Below the pieces are notes generated by a model. It had not been told where the DNA came from, searched no databases, and saw only the letters and a list, made by a program, of their open reading frames with translations. Shown one piece after another: positions 37,324-48,879 of a DNA stretch of 64,000 nt (position 1 is its first letter; the number at the start of each line of letters is the position of its first letter). The position numbers and the translations under genes were made by a program. Source of the DNA: Cynocephalus volans (Eukaryota > Chordata > Mammalia > Dermoptera > Cynocephalidae); NCBI RefSeq assembly GCF_027409185.1, contig NC_084463.1, positions 67,255,852 to 67,319,851 on the forward strand. Reading direction: 5' to 3'.

Positions 37324-37539
37324 CTGTATTTCCCTGAATAGAGAGGAGATCACTTGTAACACCCCTCATTCCTTCAAGTGTGGAGTGCGTGATGTCATAT
37401 GTTGGAAGGATAAAATCTCTTGAATCCAGAGAGCCACACCATGAAATGATAGGTATAGGGCCAAAGGTTTCATTGACTTTTTGATGCTCCAAGGGCCAGT
37501 CTCCAAGATTAACGTAAAGTTCTAAATCTGGGAGAAGGA
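37324..37539 (-). pseudogene. POGLUT3: POGLUT3 exon 4, acceptor has lost a base
   Basis: The body reads LPDLELYVNLGDWPLEHQKV, then PIPIISWCGSLDSRD and LPTYDITHSTLEGMRGV, ending LLSIQGNT with donor GTAAAT after 37324. Family members have RK|V at the exon 3-4 junction, so the exon should begin with GTC directly after an acceptor AG. Here the sequence is tttaaGTCC: the only AG uses the G of the Val codon. Splicing at it shifts the frame, giving a stop within six codons (KSFSQI*). A single G deletion at about 37540 explains this. Exon 3 is phase 0 and its donor leaves no alternative. Confidence 0.78.
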
Positions 37540-37666
37540 CTTAAATAAACAGAAGTGTAATTATTAGTGCTGGAAAAACCTCTGTCTTTGGTACTAAATT
37601 CTACAGTTCTTTGGCTTTATTAAATATTTCAGAAAGAACTGACTACATGTGTTCTAAGTTCAAGTC

Positions 37667-37838
37667 ATTTTTTTTTTTTTCCAAAAGATGACCGGTAAGG
37701 GGATCTTAACCCTTGACTTGGTGTTGTCAGTACCATGCTCACCCAATGAACTAACCAGCCATCCCTATATGGGATCCGAACCCGGGGCCTTGGTGTTATC
37801 AGCACCGCACTCTCCCGAGTGATCCACGGGCTGGCCCA
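37667..37838 (-). mobile_element. CYN SINE, dimer, in POGLUT3 intron 3
   Basis: Minus-oriented dimer with T13 at the low end. Target duplication ttcaagtcatttt is at 37660 and 37841. It lies about 130 bp upstream of exon 4. Confidence 0.88.
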
Positions 37839-38220
37839 AAATTCAAGTCATTTTGAGGTAAAGAGAAGAAAAACAGCTGCAGAAGGTGAAATCTGAATGG
37901 GAGGAGTATTTAGCAGAAACAGAGAATGTAAAGAAGTGACCTAGAGGCTGTAAACATCTGGGAGTTCACAGAAACCTTGGGAGTGCCCTCTATGGCTTAC
38001 TTACCTGGGAGGGGGTCTCTAGCCAATTAATTTAAATCTTCCAAGAAAGTGAGCTCCACAAAGGTGGAGGACTTACAAGCACTCAAGTGGTAAACGTCTT
38101 AGAAGCACACTTCTGAGCTTGAAATCCATTTTCATCCTTTGCCATTATAATTTTAAGCATTTAAATATGACAACTAAATAATTAAATTTTACTATTTTTG
38201 GAATCAATTTATTCTCATAC

Positions 38221-38507
38221 CTTTCTTGCCAGTGACAGCAAAATCTCATCAGAGAACATTTTGAAGTCTGTGTATTTCCCTAAAGATCTCCGGTAAATGA
38301 GGTTATTGAGGATTGTGTAATGAACAATGGCACCCCTCTCATCCCCAAACCTTTTGGGGACTTCATTTAGCATCTGTTGGAGATTAATGCTGGGGAAGGA
38401 AGCAAAGTCTTTTGCAATCTGTGGTTCTTCGGTTGGACAAAAAAGAGTTTTCTGCCAGGCCTGAGGATCCTCTTCTGGACAGTCACAGAACTCATGGTAC
38501 ACTGGAC
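38221..38507 (-). pseudogene. POGLUT3: POGLUT3 exon 3, open
   Basis: The acceptor is ttag at 38508 and the donor is GTATGAG after 38221. The exon is 287 nt, entering in phase 1 and leaving in phase 0. Its frame is open and well conserved: GPVYHEFCDCPEEDPQAWQK, then IAKDFASFPSINLQQML, PKRFGDERGAIVHYTILNN and FKMFSDEILLSLARK. It starts the CAP10-type glycosyltransferase region. It has one more acidic residue (EED) than the human sequence I remember. No lesion is seen in this exon. Confidence 0.9.
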
Positions 38508-39739
38508 CTAAGGAAGAAAAAACATGTACAAAGCCACACTCCATTAAGAAGCACCATAACATGGGGAGTTTGTTTCTGCCTCTGCTTCTTGGTGAATTAT
38601 AAGATTATCCAGACAGAGATAATCTTCCCTAGTCAAAACGCTGGTGATTGTAATTATGTTGGGGTCCTAAGATTCTACTTTCTGTGTCCTTTTCATATCA
38701 CCCTGGGTAACCTAGCATAGCACATGCCCTCTCCCAGTCTATCTTACTCACAGACAATTAACTGATAAATTCATTTCTAGTGAGGTATAAATGGCTGACG
38801 AACATAAAACAACTTATCTTTTAACAAGGAAAAAAAGAATGTATTAATTTTCAGGCATTAAAGTGTAGTAGGGATTGTGATTTTTTAAGACAAGTTGGGG
38901 TCTCCTCCTCTGTGCCCTTAAAATCACTTCCATCAGCACATCTCAGAGGAAATGTGTAACCCAGGAGGATGTGGCAGTGTAATTTAAGTGGCCAGCCATA
39001 AGTACAGAACTTCTTTAAATGAGAAGACTCATTTAAAAAAGAATTTATGCAAAATTTATGTCTTGATTCAAGATATAGCTATACTTATTTTAATATAAAA
39101 ATTATTTTTTTAATTATTTAATTTTCTTGAGGATTGCTATATCAGGCCAAGATGAATTACAGGGACTGGTTTACCCTACTACCTGAAACAGCCAAAAAAG
39201 CCCAGACAAAACACATAAAACAACAGTGTTTAAGACACTGGACATAGGCAATGAAGGACAGTGTCTGAGAGATGGGAAACAAATAAGATGAGCCCTGTAA
39301 TTCCTACAGCTTACTTCTGAAGGGAGTTTGTAGTGTAGGGAGGAGGAATGTAGGCAGAAGCTGGCAGTCTCACTGAGTTGAAGAGATAGAGCTGAGAGTC
39401 CAAGGGGACCAAGGAACCTAGAATCTGTAGGACAGAATATCTGAAAGGAGAGAATTGCACAGAAAGATCTCCAGAGATCTGCACAATGTCCCCTTTCAAG
39501 TATTTTAGCAGAGCACATGATCAGTGCATATGTGTGAGGAAGCCATCCAAGTCAGAGGAAAACCATCTAAAGTGATGAGGGAACAGTACCTACCACTCAC
39601 AGAGTGCTGGGAATAGTGCCTATTTGTACCAGCCAAACTGGAAAGCCTCCTGATTCATGGGGCTTAGATAGAATATGCAGAAGGGTGTTGCCTTAGCAGT
39701 GGGAAATAATTAGCCCTAGACTAAATATGGCTGTAGTCC

Positions 39740-40620
39740 TACACAACAAATTGTAAAAGCAAAACTCGAAAGGATGAAACTATTTCCAAGTAACACAATT
39801 GCATCCCAGAAAAAAGCTCTAGAAGATGAAAAAGCATCAAGAAATGAAGATGAAAAATATACTGTATGGGATTAATGACAAACTGGACATTGCAGAACTT
39901 AAAGACATAGCAATAGAAACTATACAAAATCAAACAGAGAGAAAAAGAATTTAAAAAATGAATAGTATCAATAAGCCATAATATATGAGTAATATATGAG
40001 TAATTAGAATCTATGAAAGGCAGCTGGAGTAGAACAGAAAAAATATTTGAAGAAATAATGACCAAAATTTTCTAAATATGATAAAAAGTATAAGCCCAAG
40101 GATACAAGAAGATCCACAAATCCCAAGTAAAAGAATCATGAAAAAAACTACACTAAGGCACAGAATAATCAAACTATTCAAAGCAACTAAAGAGAAAAGC
40201 TTAAAAGCAGTGTGGAGAAATAAAGATGATGGCAGAGTTATTGTTGGAACCAATGCAAGTGAGAAGATAAAGTAAAAGCATCTTTGAAGTACTAAAACCA
40301 AACAAATCCATCAAATTATCATTCTATAACCAGCAAAAATGTCTTTTAAAAATGAAGGTGGAATGAAGACTTTTTCAGACATTCCAAAGCTGGATGAATT
40401 CATTACCAGTATTCTCACACTAAAAGAAATGTTAATAGGAAATCCTTCAAGCAGAAGGCAAATGGTACTAGATGGAAATATGGATCTACAGAAAAGAATG
40501 AAGAGTACCAGAAATGGTAACTATGTGGGTAAATATACAAAATTTTTTTCTTATCACTTAAAACTCTATAAATTACTTAATTTTCTTTCCCCTAAAGTTT
40601 CAAGTTAAATTGAGCTTCAG
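39740..40620 (+). mobile_element. Ancient L1M/HAL1-type 3' region in POGLUT3 intron 2
   Basis: Text such as aaaaatgaaggtggaatgaa, gactttttcagacattccaa and agaaatgttaataggaaatc is typical of the noncoding and ORF2-end region of old L1M. Open frames here are relics. Confidence 0.7.
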
Positions 40621-40736
40621 GAGTTATATATACAATGTTCACTGTTACACATGACTTCGAGGTCATCATAATCCATTCCTGAAAAGCAGGGGACCTACAC
40701 ATAAGGCTGGCTCTGGATTATATAATAATCACTTAC

Positions 40737-40920
40737 CTTTCAAAATATAGGGAGACTGAGCCATAAAGGATGTCTATCTTCAGCCCTTCACTGACAGTTT
40801 CATACATCCCATATCTCACCAAAAAAGTTCCATCATTCCTGTCCAAAGGTTTAGGAACATGAATCCGGACTAACTCTTTAGGTGAAAGAGATTTTACTGC
40901 TACTTTAAATAGTGTTTGAC
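40737..40920 (-). pseudogene. POGLUT3: POGLUT3 exon 2 (filamin-like domain), frameshifted
   Basis: The acceptor (tttcag) at 40921 and donor (GTAAGTG) after 40737 are canonical. The peptide SLSPKELVRIHVPKPLDRND followed by GTFLVRYGMYETV is the filamin-type repeat of this family. After ILYG the open frame reads SVSLYFER and stops, whereas another frame gives the conserved AQSPYILK that should join exon 3 (GPVYHEF). From memory of the human protein, five residues (about DEHV plus part codons) are absent. A 14-nt deletion at about 40760 restores the expected length (184 to 198 nt). This break and the exon 1 break sum to a multiple of three, but the stretch between them is unreadable. Confidence 0.83.
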
Positions 40921-40999
40921 CTGAAAGAAAAAGAAATATAAACAACTCTACCACTTTATGATTATTATGCCTTAACAATTATTGGATAGGTATCTCCAT

Positions 41000-43900
41000 A
41001 TATAAGTTACTTATTACTGTAGCATCAATAGTAAACAAAATCATTTCAGCTTGGATGATCCTCGAAGCCAGGAACTATGTCTGGTTCATGTGCTGAAACC
41101 AAGGATCAGACTCAGACTCGACATTTAATTCGGTTTTTTTTTTTTTTGGTGGCTAGCCAGTACATTCGATAAAGATGTACTGAGTGAACAAAATCAATTC
41201 ATTTTTAAAAATCAAAGAAGAAATTAACTTTTTGCCATGTGATCTTTTCTCCTTTGGGTAGGATTGAAGCCCAGGTAGTTAAAAATCCATGAACTCTAAG
41301 AAGGACAGACCTCTACAGTAATCCAACTTTCTTCTTGTAAAATACACATAAATATACCATTTCAATATCTAACAACCCTTATTTCTGAAAAATTTGCCCT
41401 TTTTTTAAACCCAAATTTCAAGCAATACTTCTAAGCACATTTTCTTAGGTAGAGAGCAATTATAGCTAATTACCAGTTTGTGCACAAATACACACACAAA
41501 CACACACACACAAACACACACACATATATCTTTATAGATACTAGAGTTTACTTCTCTATTTCCACAGTTTGAAATGAAATATTTATACTATGATGATCCC
41601 TTCCAACTCCAAAATTATATGGGTTTTCTGTTCTGGTAAATAATACCTACTTAACAAACTTGCCTTTTTTTATCAGCTGACTTATTTAGGCTTTGAAACA
41701 ATACTGTTGTGATTAATGTTACTGTGGCCCAGGAATAAATTTTGGAACCTCTTTTTTCAGAGAGTACAGTGGATATATCATTCAGATCACTATATCAGAG
41801 GGAGATGTTTAAAAAGTGGTGAATCCTCTAAAATCCACAACCCTAGTAAACAGTAAGTTGTGACCAAAGTTGTCTTTCATCTCACATCTATCATATTATG
41901 AAATAAAGCTTATTTAATATATGTTTTTTGAAGTTACTGAAAAAGTTTGTTTCTCCTATTCTTAGTTTCTATATCTAGTGACTGTGAGATTCTACTTTCT
42001 TTTGATCTTCAAGGGTTTTATTTTTTCTACTGTGTCAGGAGAAATGTTTCTCAGTCTCTTCTATTTAGTAACTGTAATATGATATCTGACACATTGCTAT
42101 TAAATAAGTAGCAAACACATTTTAGGATCCTTGAAATAAGTGTAATAAAATTATGAAAGAAATCTGCTAAAATAAATGAACTATAGTAAACAGAGCAGAT
42201 GTTATTTAAAAAGATAACAATTTAATATGAAATTATTAGAAATGTTGGCCAATTACCTGAGATGCATAAATGAAACACATAAATCTCTGCCTTATTTTCT
42301 ACTTGGTTTCAGAAAGGCCATGTGGCACAGCAAATTGAAAATCAGGAGAGAAAGTCTGGGAATTAGAAAGCACTTTCCATTGCTCTCTTCCCAAATCGGA
42401 AATGTACAAAAAGGTTTTCTTGTCTGCTGATCAAACACTCCTGTTCTCCATATGTTTATTATTTTAAACAAACAAAACAGACATAATGCAAGCATATTAT
42501 TGACTGTGATTTTTTGGAAAGAGCTGGAATTACAGAAGAAAACTAGCTCCAAAATGCTTCATTATTTGTAAATTGCAAATATTGGACTAGATCACTATGG
42601 TCTCTTCCAATTATAACATTTTTGTCTCTGAAACAGCATTTAAAAGTTATGTTTCAAAATGTATCAAGCTATAATATAGAAATTGGAAATACATATTTTA
42701 AATGTTCCGTTATTTTTATAGTAATCTTTCATGCCTGTGTCATTGTTGGCATGAAATTAATATCAGCATCAATGCAAAATAATATTGATCAGAGTTGAAA
42801 CAGAAATAAGCAATTCTAATCTCATAAAAGAGAAAATAAGAAAAGTGAAATTTCAAATTGCTTCAAATGGGAGGAATGTGAGTTCTCATTTACCCTGGGT
42901 CTAATATAATAGAACAGAATTGAAGCTCAGCTTGAGCTTTCTACTGCACAAATTCAAACTTCTTTAAGAGAAATAGCTAATTGAATGAGAATGCAGTGAC
43001 TGTGTGGACAAAAGGAGGTTGTCCATATCAAAGTCTCAACATCATTAGAGTTAGAGATCTTGATCACTTTTGATATGGATAGAAATCAAAAGCATTTTTA
43101 GACATTCATGTACTTAGCACTTATTATGTGCCAGCTCCTGAGCTTCAGATTTCGTATGTATTTTCTCATTTATTTCCTACAAGAACTTTGAGGTAGGTAT
43201 TTGTCACCCTCATTTTACAGATCAAGAAACCAAAGCTCCAAGAAGTTAAGTGACTTGCCCAAAGTCACATACAAAGCCAGTAGCAGAGCCAATATTTGAA
43301 CACAGCTTCACAGAATTCAAAATTGGAGAAATATTGCTGGCGCTTGTGGTACAATGGGGTCATCTCCTGTTGTTTAGGAAGTTTATTAAGTCTTTCTGAA
43401 GCTACAATAAATTGTTGACCCCACGTGGCCAAACAGAGTCCTGGAAGGCGAAGGTGTTATGCGCCCTGAGGATAAATGCAAATGCTCCAAAAATGTCTGG
43501 CTGCCGGCTGGCCATGCACACTCTCCAGGATCTTATGGAAAACTGATATTAGGGGTGATTTGGTAAAAGGGAAAGAGTATCAAAGTAGGAATTCAAATGG
43601 TTCTGGTCTTGGCTCTGACACTTAGTTGTGGGGCCCATGGGCAAGACCTTTTAGCTTCATTGAGCCCAGTTTCCTATGTGTAAAGTGAAAAAAAAAAATC
43701 TATCTTCTTACCTCACCAGACTATTTTTCAGGACAAATTAAATAGGGCATCGTTTAAAACACTAAAGTACTACATAACTAGGAGGTAAGATTATTTTATG
43801 AAGATACCATTACTGATGAATGTTGAGGACTGAGTAGAACATAATTACATCCTTCCACCTTGACATATTTCGCCATCCCTACCTCAACTCCTTCTTTCTA

Positions 43901-44390
43901 TTCATCTACAATATTTAGTTGGAATCACTGCCAGGCATTGTGCTAGATGCTTGGAATATAACAGTATCAACAGATTCTGCCTACATTCATAATGGAAGGA
44001 AATGCTTAATTTTAGTCAGAGGTTAGTGAAAATAAAGATACAGGTTTTTTTTCCCCATCCAAGCTCACAGACCCCCTAATTTCTGTCTGTGGACTCCAGT
44101 TTGAGATTGCCTGCTTTAGATACTGAAGTTCACAATATGTTTTCTAGCTATTTGGATATATGCAGCATAATAATAGTATTCAGATAAATGTTACACTGTT
44201 AAATAGGAGTGATAATAAGGAAATCTTCCTAAGTGTGTACAATAGACTACAGCTTGGGAAAACTTTTCCTCTTTTTCAATTAGTTCTGGAAGAAGGAAAG
44301 ATTTCAGGATTTGCAAGTGTCTGACAGTAGCAGAAAATGTAAAAAACTGATTAGGTGAGCTTTTCAGAACTATAAGACAGCTGTGTGTGT
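41000..44390. other. POGLUT3 intron 1, part; sparse fossils
   Basis: I see MIR copies at about 43060-43320 and 43560-43790, an imperfect (CA)n at 41488-41526 and a short SINE-like scrap at 41140-41165. No exon is recognised. Confidence 0.55.
43060..43320 (+). mobile_element. MIR
   Basis: Well-kept MIR core: cattttacagatcaagaaac, aagttaagtgacttgcccaa. Confidence 0.85.
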
Positions 44391-44391
44391 G

Positions 44392-44430
44392 TGTGTGACT
44401 GGTAAGGGGATTGTAACCCTTGGTGTGGTG
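44392..44430 (-). mobile_element. CYN SINE 3'-end fragment
   Basis: Only the last part of a dimer (gactggtaaggggattgtaa) with a (GT)n tail is present, flanked by tataagacagct on both sides. It is a strongly 5'-truncated insertion. Confidence 0.7.
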
Positions 44431-44569
44431 TATAAGACAGCTTTTTAATTGGAAGCTAGAAATCAAGTGGCCTGAAAGAAACAAAGAGAATCCAAAAGAA
44501 TGACAATAAGATTGTCTTAAGTGTTTGGTGACGTGGTGAAAGACTTTAGCTTTTTTTTTTCTTATGACT

Positions 44570-46250
44570 GTTTTCCTGATTATAAAAATATTATGATCAT
44601 TTTAGGGGAAAATTTTTTTATAGAAAATTAGTATGAAAAAGAAAAAAACCCTTGCTGTAACCACTGATAAGCATAGGTACAGGTTCATTTAATTTTTTAC
44701 AAAATTGGAATGAAACTATATAATTTCTGTTCTGTTCTGCCCTTAACCTTGTATAAGCATTATTAAATAATCTTTACTCATATTAAATAATCTTTAAAAA
44801 ATTTTAAAACATTTTAAATTGTGATTTAAAAAACACATAAAATTCACCATCTTAACCATTTTTAAGTGTACAGTTCAGTAGAGTCAAGTATTTTCAAGTA
44901 ACATTTTAGATTCAAGTAACGTTTTCACATTGTTATGCAATAAATCACCAGACCTTTTTCATCTTACAAAGCTGAAATTCTACGTCTATTTGAGACAGAA
45001 TAGGGCTAGGCCTGTGAACCAAACTGACTCCATTTTCCCAGCAGAGGACATTTTGTTACTTTTCCACTCCTCTATCATGACACCCCAGTGGACACAATTA
45101 CCCCATGGCCCTGATCAAAGTAACTGAAAGAGACCCGTTGGGCATGACTGGTTGGGTATAACTACCCTGATAAAATAAACTGAGATAAGAGAACAGATAT
45201 TCAATTCACTGAGTTCCAAAACCCCTCCCCCGCAAGGCTTGTTTCCTGTAACTGTAAAAATTAAATTACAGATTAACCTTACGACCCCTTTAGGAGTTCC
45301 CGCATGCGCACAAAGCTTCAGGGTGACCGCTACAATGACCCTCCTGGGGTGATGATATTGAACACCACGACCATCTTGGACCTATTGAGCAGCACAAGGA
45401 CCAAAGCCCTAACTGAGCATACACCCACGATGCAATCAGGAAGAGCAGAATGGACCACCTCCAGAAGTGCAGAATGATGACACTGGCCTGGTCCTTGACC
45501 CCACTTCCTATAAAGAACCCTAAACAGCTCCCCTAAGGGGAGCTTTCCTGTAGCTACCCCCCTTATGCACTGCTTGCTCTCCTGCTGGGTGCTTTGTCAG
45601 TTTCTATGACTTTGGGACCCAAGAGCCTAATTTGGTAACATATTTAACATCTTCCTATTTACCCTTTCCCCTGGCTACCATCATTCTGTTTCTATAAATT
45701 TAACTACTTTAGATACCTTTATATACATGGAATCTAAAATGTTACTTTTAATGGCTATCAAATAGTCTATCATAATGAATGTACCATACTTTATTTATCA
45801 ATTACATAATGGTTGGCTATGTGGACTTGCTGTGACAAGTAATTATAATACTGCAAGAATATCCTTGCATATAAATCTCTGACCACACAGATTATTTTCT
45901 CAGGACAGATACCTAGAACTCAGATAAAAGGGCATGATTTTTTTTTTGTACATAATATCTTCTTAAAAATTACAGTTCTTAACTGTTGAAACTCTTCATA
46001 TATATACACACACAAACACATATGTGTATAAGTTTTGTAAAGTTCAAGACTCTTGATAGTTTGGAAAATTACTTTCCAGAAACAATTTACCAATTTGTGC
46101 TCCCATCAGTAGGGAAGGAAAGTGACTATCAGAGTGTCCCATTGCTCCCTTAACAGCTTAGACTATTTCCACTTAAAAACAAAAATCTTTGCCAATATCT
46201 TTAGATAAAAAATTGAATTTTATTTGGGCTTGTGTTATTTTTATTAATAG
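44570..46250 (-). mobile_element. Old L1M, split by an ERV LTR
   Basis: Complement of L1M 3' text on both sides of the LTR (cacataaaattcaccatctt ... ctacgtctatt, then aacatcttcctatttaccct ... tccttgcatataaatctctg). Confidence 0.65.
44991..45640 (+). mobile_element. Solo LTR with 4-bp target duplication (ERV1-like)
   Basis: It starts TGAGACAG and ends GGTAACA (TG...CA), is 650 bp long, and is flanked on both sides by TATT (44987-44990 and 45641-45644). The 4-bp duplication fits the ERV1 class. A TATAAAG box at about 45511 is followed by a perfect hairpin (agctcccc/ggggagct, about 45527-45545), as in R regions. The host L1M continues across the insertion. No internal viral sequence is present. 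Confidence 0.85.
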
Positions 46251-46473
46251 TTAAATTAACATTATTTCATTTCAAATCATGTAATTTTCTTTTTTCACGT
46301 ATAACTTTTTCTTAGTTTTCCATCTTCTTTTCTTATTAAAGTCCCTCTTCATTTTAACATTACAAAATTAATTTTAAAAAATAAAGCAGAAAATACACCC
46401 CTCATGAATCTTGAATTTAGATTTAAGAATCTTTTCTTCTGAACCTTAGGACAATGGAAAGTCTCTGTAAGAC

Positions 46474-46497
46474 CAAAAAAAAAAAAAAAAAAAAAAG
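46474..46497. repeat. Poly-A run
   Basis: About 23 consecutive A. No retroelement body is evident next to it. Confidence 0.9.
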
Positions 46498-46659
46498 TCA
46501 TCGTTTGCAAGGGTAAGCCATGTAGAAACATAGATGTAATCCCTTTTCTGTTAAGATATTTAATAGACACTGAGTTTAAACTGTTTCTGGTTGATGTGTG
46601 TGTATACATAACTTTGTCATGTATCACTTGGATTTTGATGAGGGTCTTTAATATATATA

Positions 46660-46975
46660 TCAGGGGTTGGCTAACTATGGCTAATCCAGCTCATTGCTTA
46701 TTTTTGTAAGGCCTGTGAGCTAAAGAATGGTTTTTACATTTTAAAATGGTTGGAAAAAAAAACAAAAGAAGAATATTTTGTGACATGAAAAATTATATGA
46801 AATTCAAATTTCAGCGGCCATAGTTTCATTAGAGCCCAGACAGCCCATTTGTTTACACACTGTCTAAGACTATAGGCAGAAGTGAGTAAATCTGACAGAC
46901 TGTATGACATGCAAAGCCTAAATTATTTACTATCTGGCCCTTTAAAGAAAAAGTTTGCCAAACCCTGATATACAC
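46660..46975 (+). mobile_element. hAT-Charlie nonautonomous element
   Basis: Terminal inverted repeats caggggttggctaac and gtttgccaaaccctg are present, with internal text typical of MER-type hAT elements (ctatctggccctttaaagaa). Confidence 0.8.
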
Positions 46976-47099
46976 TCATGAGTCCCTGCTGTAATTATTC
47001 TACCCTAGTGCATAAAAAGCATACAAAACCAGTTTTTTGAGGATTTAGGATCTAATTAGGCCTAATTTGATCTAATGCTATCGAAGTGATATTCAAGGA

Positions 47100-47635
47100 C
47101 AACTTTAGGAGTGGTGTTCTGAAGCAAATGTAGAGCACAAGCCCCATGTCACTCTCAGCTCTAAATTCTCCAATGGCTCTCCTTTACCTAGTTCTAAAAA
47201 GACTTTGCTTGGCATTCAAGGCCCTTGAAGATTTGGGGCTGTGATCTGACGAGCCTTTCCTGCTCAGCATCACTGAAGTACTTATTGTCCTGAACGCCAT
47301 GCTCTCTATGCCTCTGTGCTTTTGCACATGCGGGTGCATCCACCTGCGTGTCTGCCCCCCGACACCCTCTCATCCTTCAACTGTGTGCTCCTGAAATGTT
47401 CCCGGACTTTTTCAGGCCAACTTGGTAGTTCTTCAATGTTTCCACTGCACTCTGCACATACCTTCATTGTAACAATTATCTTGCACAATTATCTGTTATC
47501 TGAATGCTTGTTTTCCCAATAGACTGTAAATTCCTTGATGGCCAGTCATTGTCTTTTCATCCTTATTTGTCCAGCAGAATTACCAAACACATAGTAAGTA
47601 GACAGCAAATGATTATTGCTGAATAAATAAAAATT
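47100..47635 (+). mobile_element. L2 3' fragment
   Basis: LINE-2 3' text: aaattccttgatggccagtc, ttattgctgaataaataaaa and the preceding cysteine-rich coding relic. Confidence 0.75.
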
Positions 47636-48279
47636 CTAAAAATCTTTAAATCTAAAAGTGAACTATGTTTGGCTCCTAAATTTTCTGCTTTGCCTAATTT
47701 GTCCCTAACTCCCCATTCACAAGCTGGGGCTCACTTCTGGCAGCTAAGTGAAGTTCCCAGCTGGACTGGCAGGGGAAGACACTGGTTTTGATTGCCTCTT
47801 TGTTAATAGGGTGCCAGTTGGCCGGAACCCTAAACTTAGACATAAATTGTTCAATCCTGACTGGAAGCACTTGAAACCAGCAGGACAAGTTGTAAGAAGC
47901 TGCAAAGTTAAGATGTGAAGTAGATCGTGGGAGGGGGACCAGGCATAAAGGGATTCAGGACAAGATCCACCCTTGGTGGAGGGAAAACCGAATGATTTCT
48001 ATTGTTTCACTAATTCCTGTAATCTGCTTTCAAGAACTCAAAACTAAGAAGAAAACAAAACCAAGGGTGCAAAACTGCCTCCTTTCTGTCTACTGCTCTG
48101 ACATTTCCTCTGTGTAGGAGTTCGTTGTTTCAAAGCCATCAGGCCAAAAAGCATGTAATCCTAGGTGGGCTTGATGACTCATCACGTACAGGCACTCCCT
48201 GCATGTTGTAACAGTTCAGACAACTGAGACGCGGAGGGACCATTCTCCAACTCTGTGACTCACACCACATTCATTATAA

Positions 48280-48748
48280 TGTTGTGGGGCGAAGGCACAG
48301 AGGAATCTAAGACCAACGTCAGTGTTGTAGTTTTATAGCTCCTTATTTTAGTGTTGCAGCTCTTTGTTCAGCGTTATAGCGCCTCTTTTTGCTTGCAAGC
48401 AAGGAGAGCACTGGAGAGCAGAAACTCCTAAGCCAGTGTCTCCCAGAACAAAGGAAGAGACCCCCTTACATAGCTAAATTCCTGCCCTTTTCCCTCCCAG
48501 GTTCCCATTCAGGCCCTCTTATGTAAATGAGGGATGCTGTCCTGCCAACTTAGATTGGCTGGTTATGGGACACAGTCTGTTGGTCACTTTAGGAGCCTAA
48601 TTTGCCTCTGGCCCCTGGGGGTGGGTGTGAGACTGCTGTTATCTCACAGAGGGTGGATCCAAGAAGCAAGCCCGGTAAATGGCAGGGGCCTGAGTTTGCA
48701 GTGGAGCACAGTTTCTAAAACAGTTTCCCAAAAGGGAAAAGCTCAACA
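48280..48748 (-). mobile_element. Solo LTR in POGLUT3 intron 1, near the promoter
   Basis: The minus strand starts TGTTGAGC and ends CCCCACAACA, so the ends match as tgttg...caaca over 469 bp. Flanks tataa and attaa are a diverged 5-bp duplication. It is oriented like POGLUT3, about 330 bp downstream of exon 1. A TATA-like tatgtaag lies near 48470. Confidence 0.65.
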
Positions 48749-48879
48749 ATTAAAAATGCTTAGGGTTCCCTGCAGCAATAACGCCCTGGGCGCCATCCAC
48801 TCGAACAGCAGTCCCTGCACAGTAAATGTGCTAAAACCCTCGGAGTTCGTTCATTCATTCAACCAACTTTTGGGGAGAC

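Noticed and set aside
41140-41165. Another CYN SINE
   Set aside because: Only about 20 bases (ggtggctagccagtacat) match, too little to call.
47316-47522. Possible cysteine-rich small protein
   Set aside because: Lies inside an L2 3' fragment.
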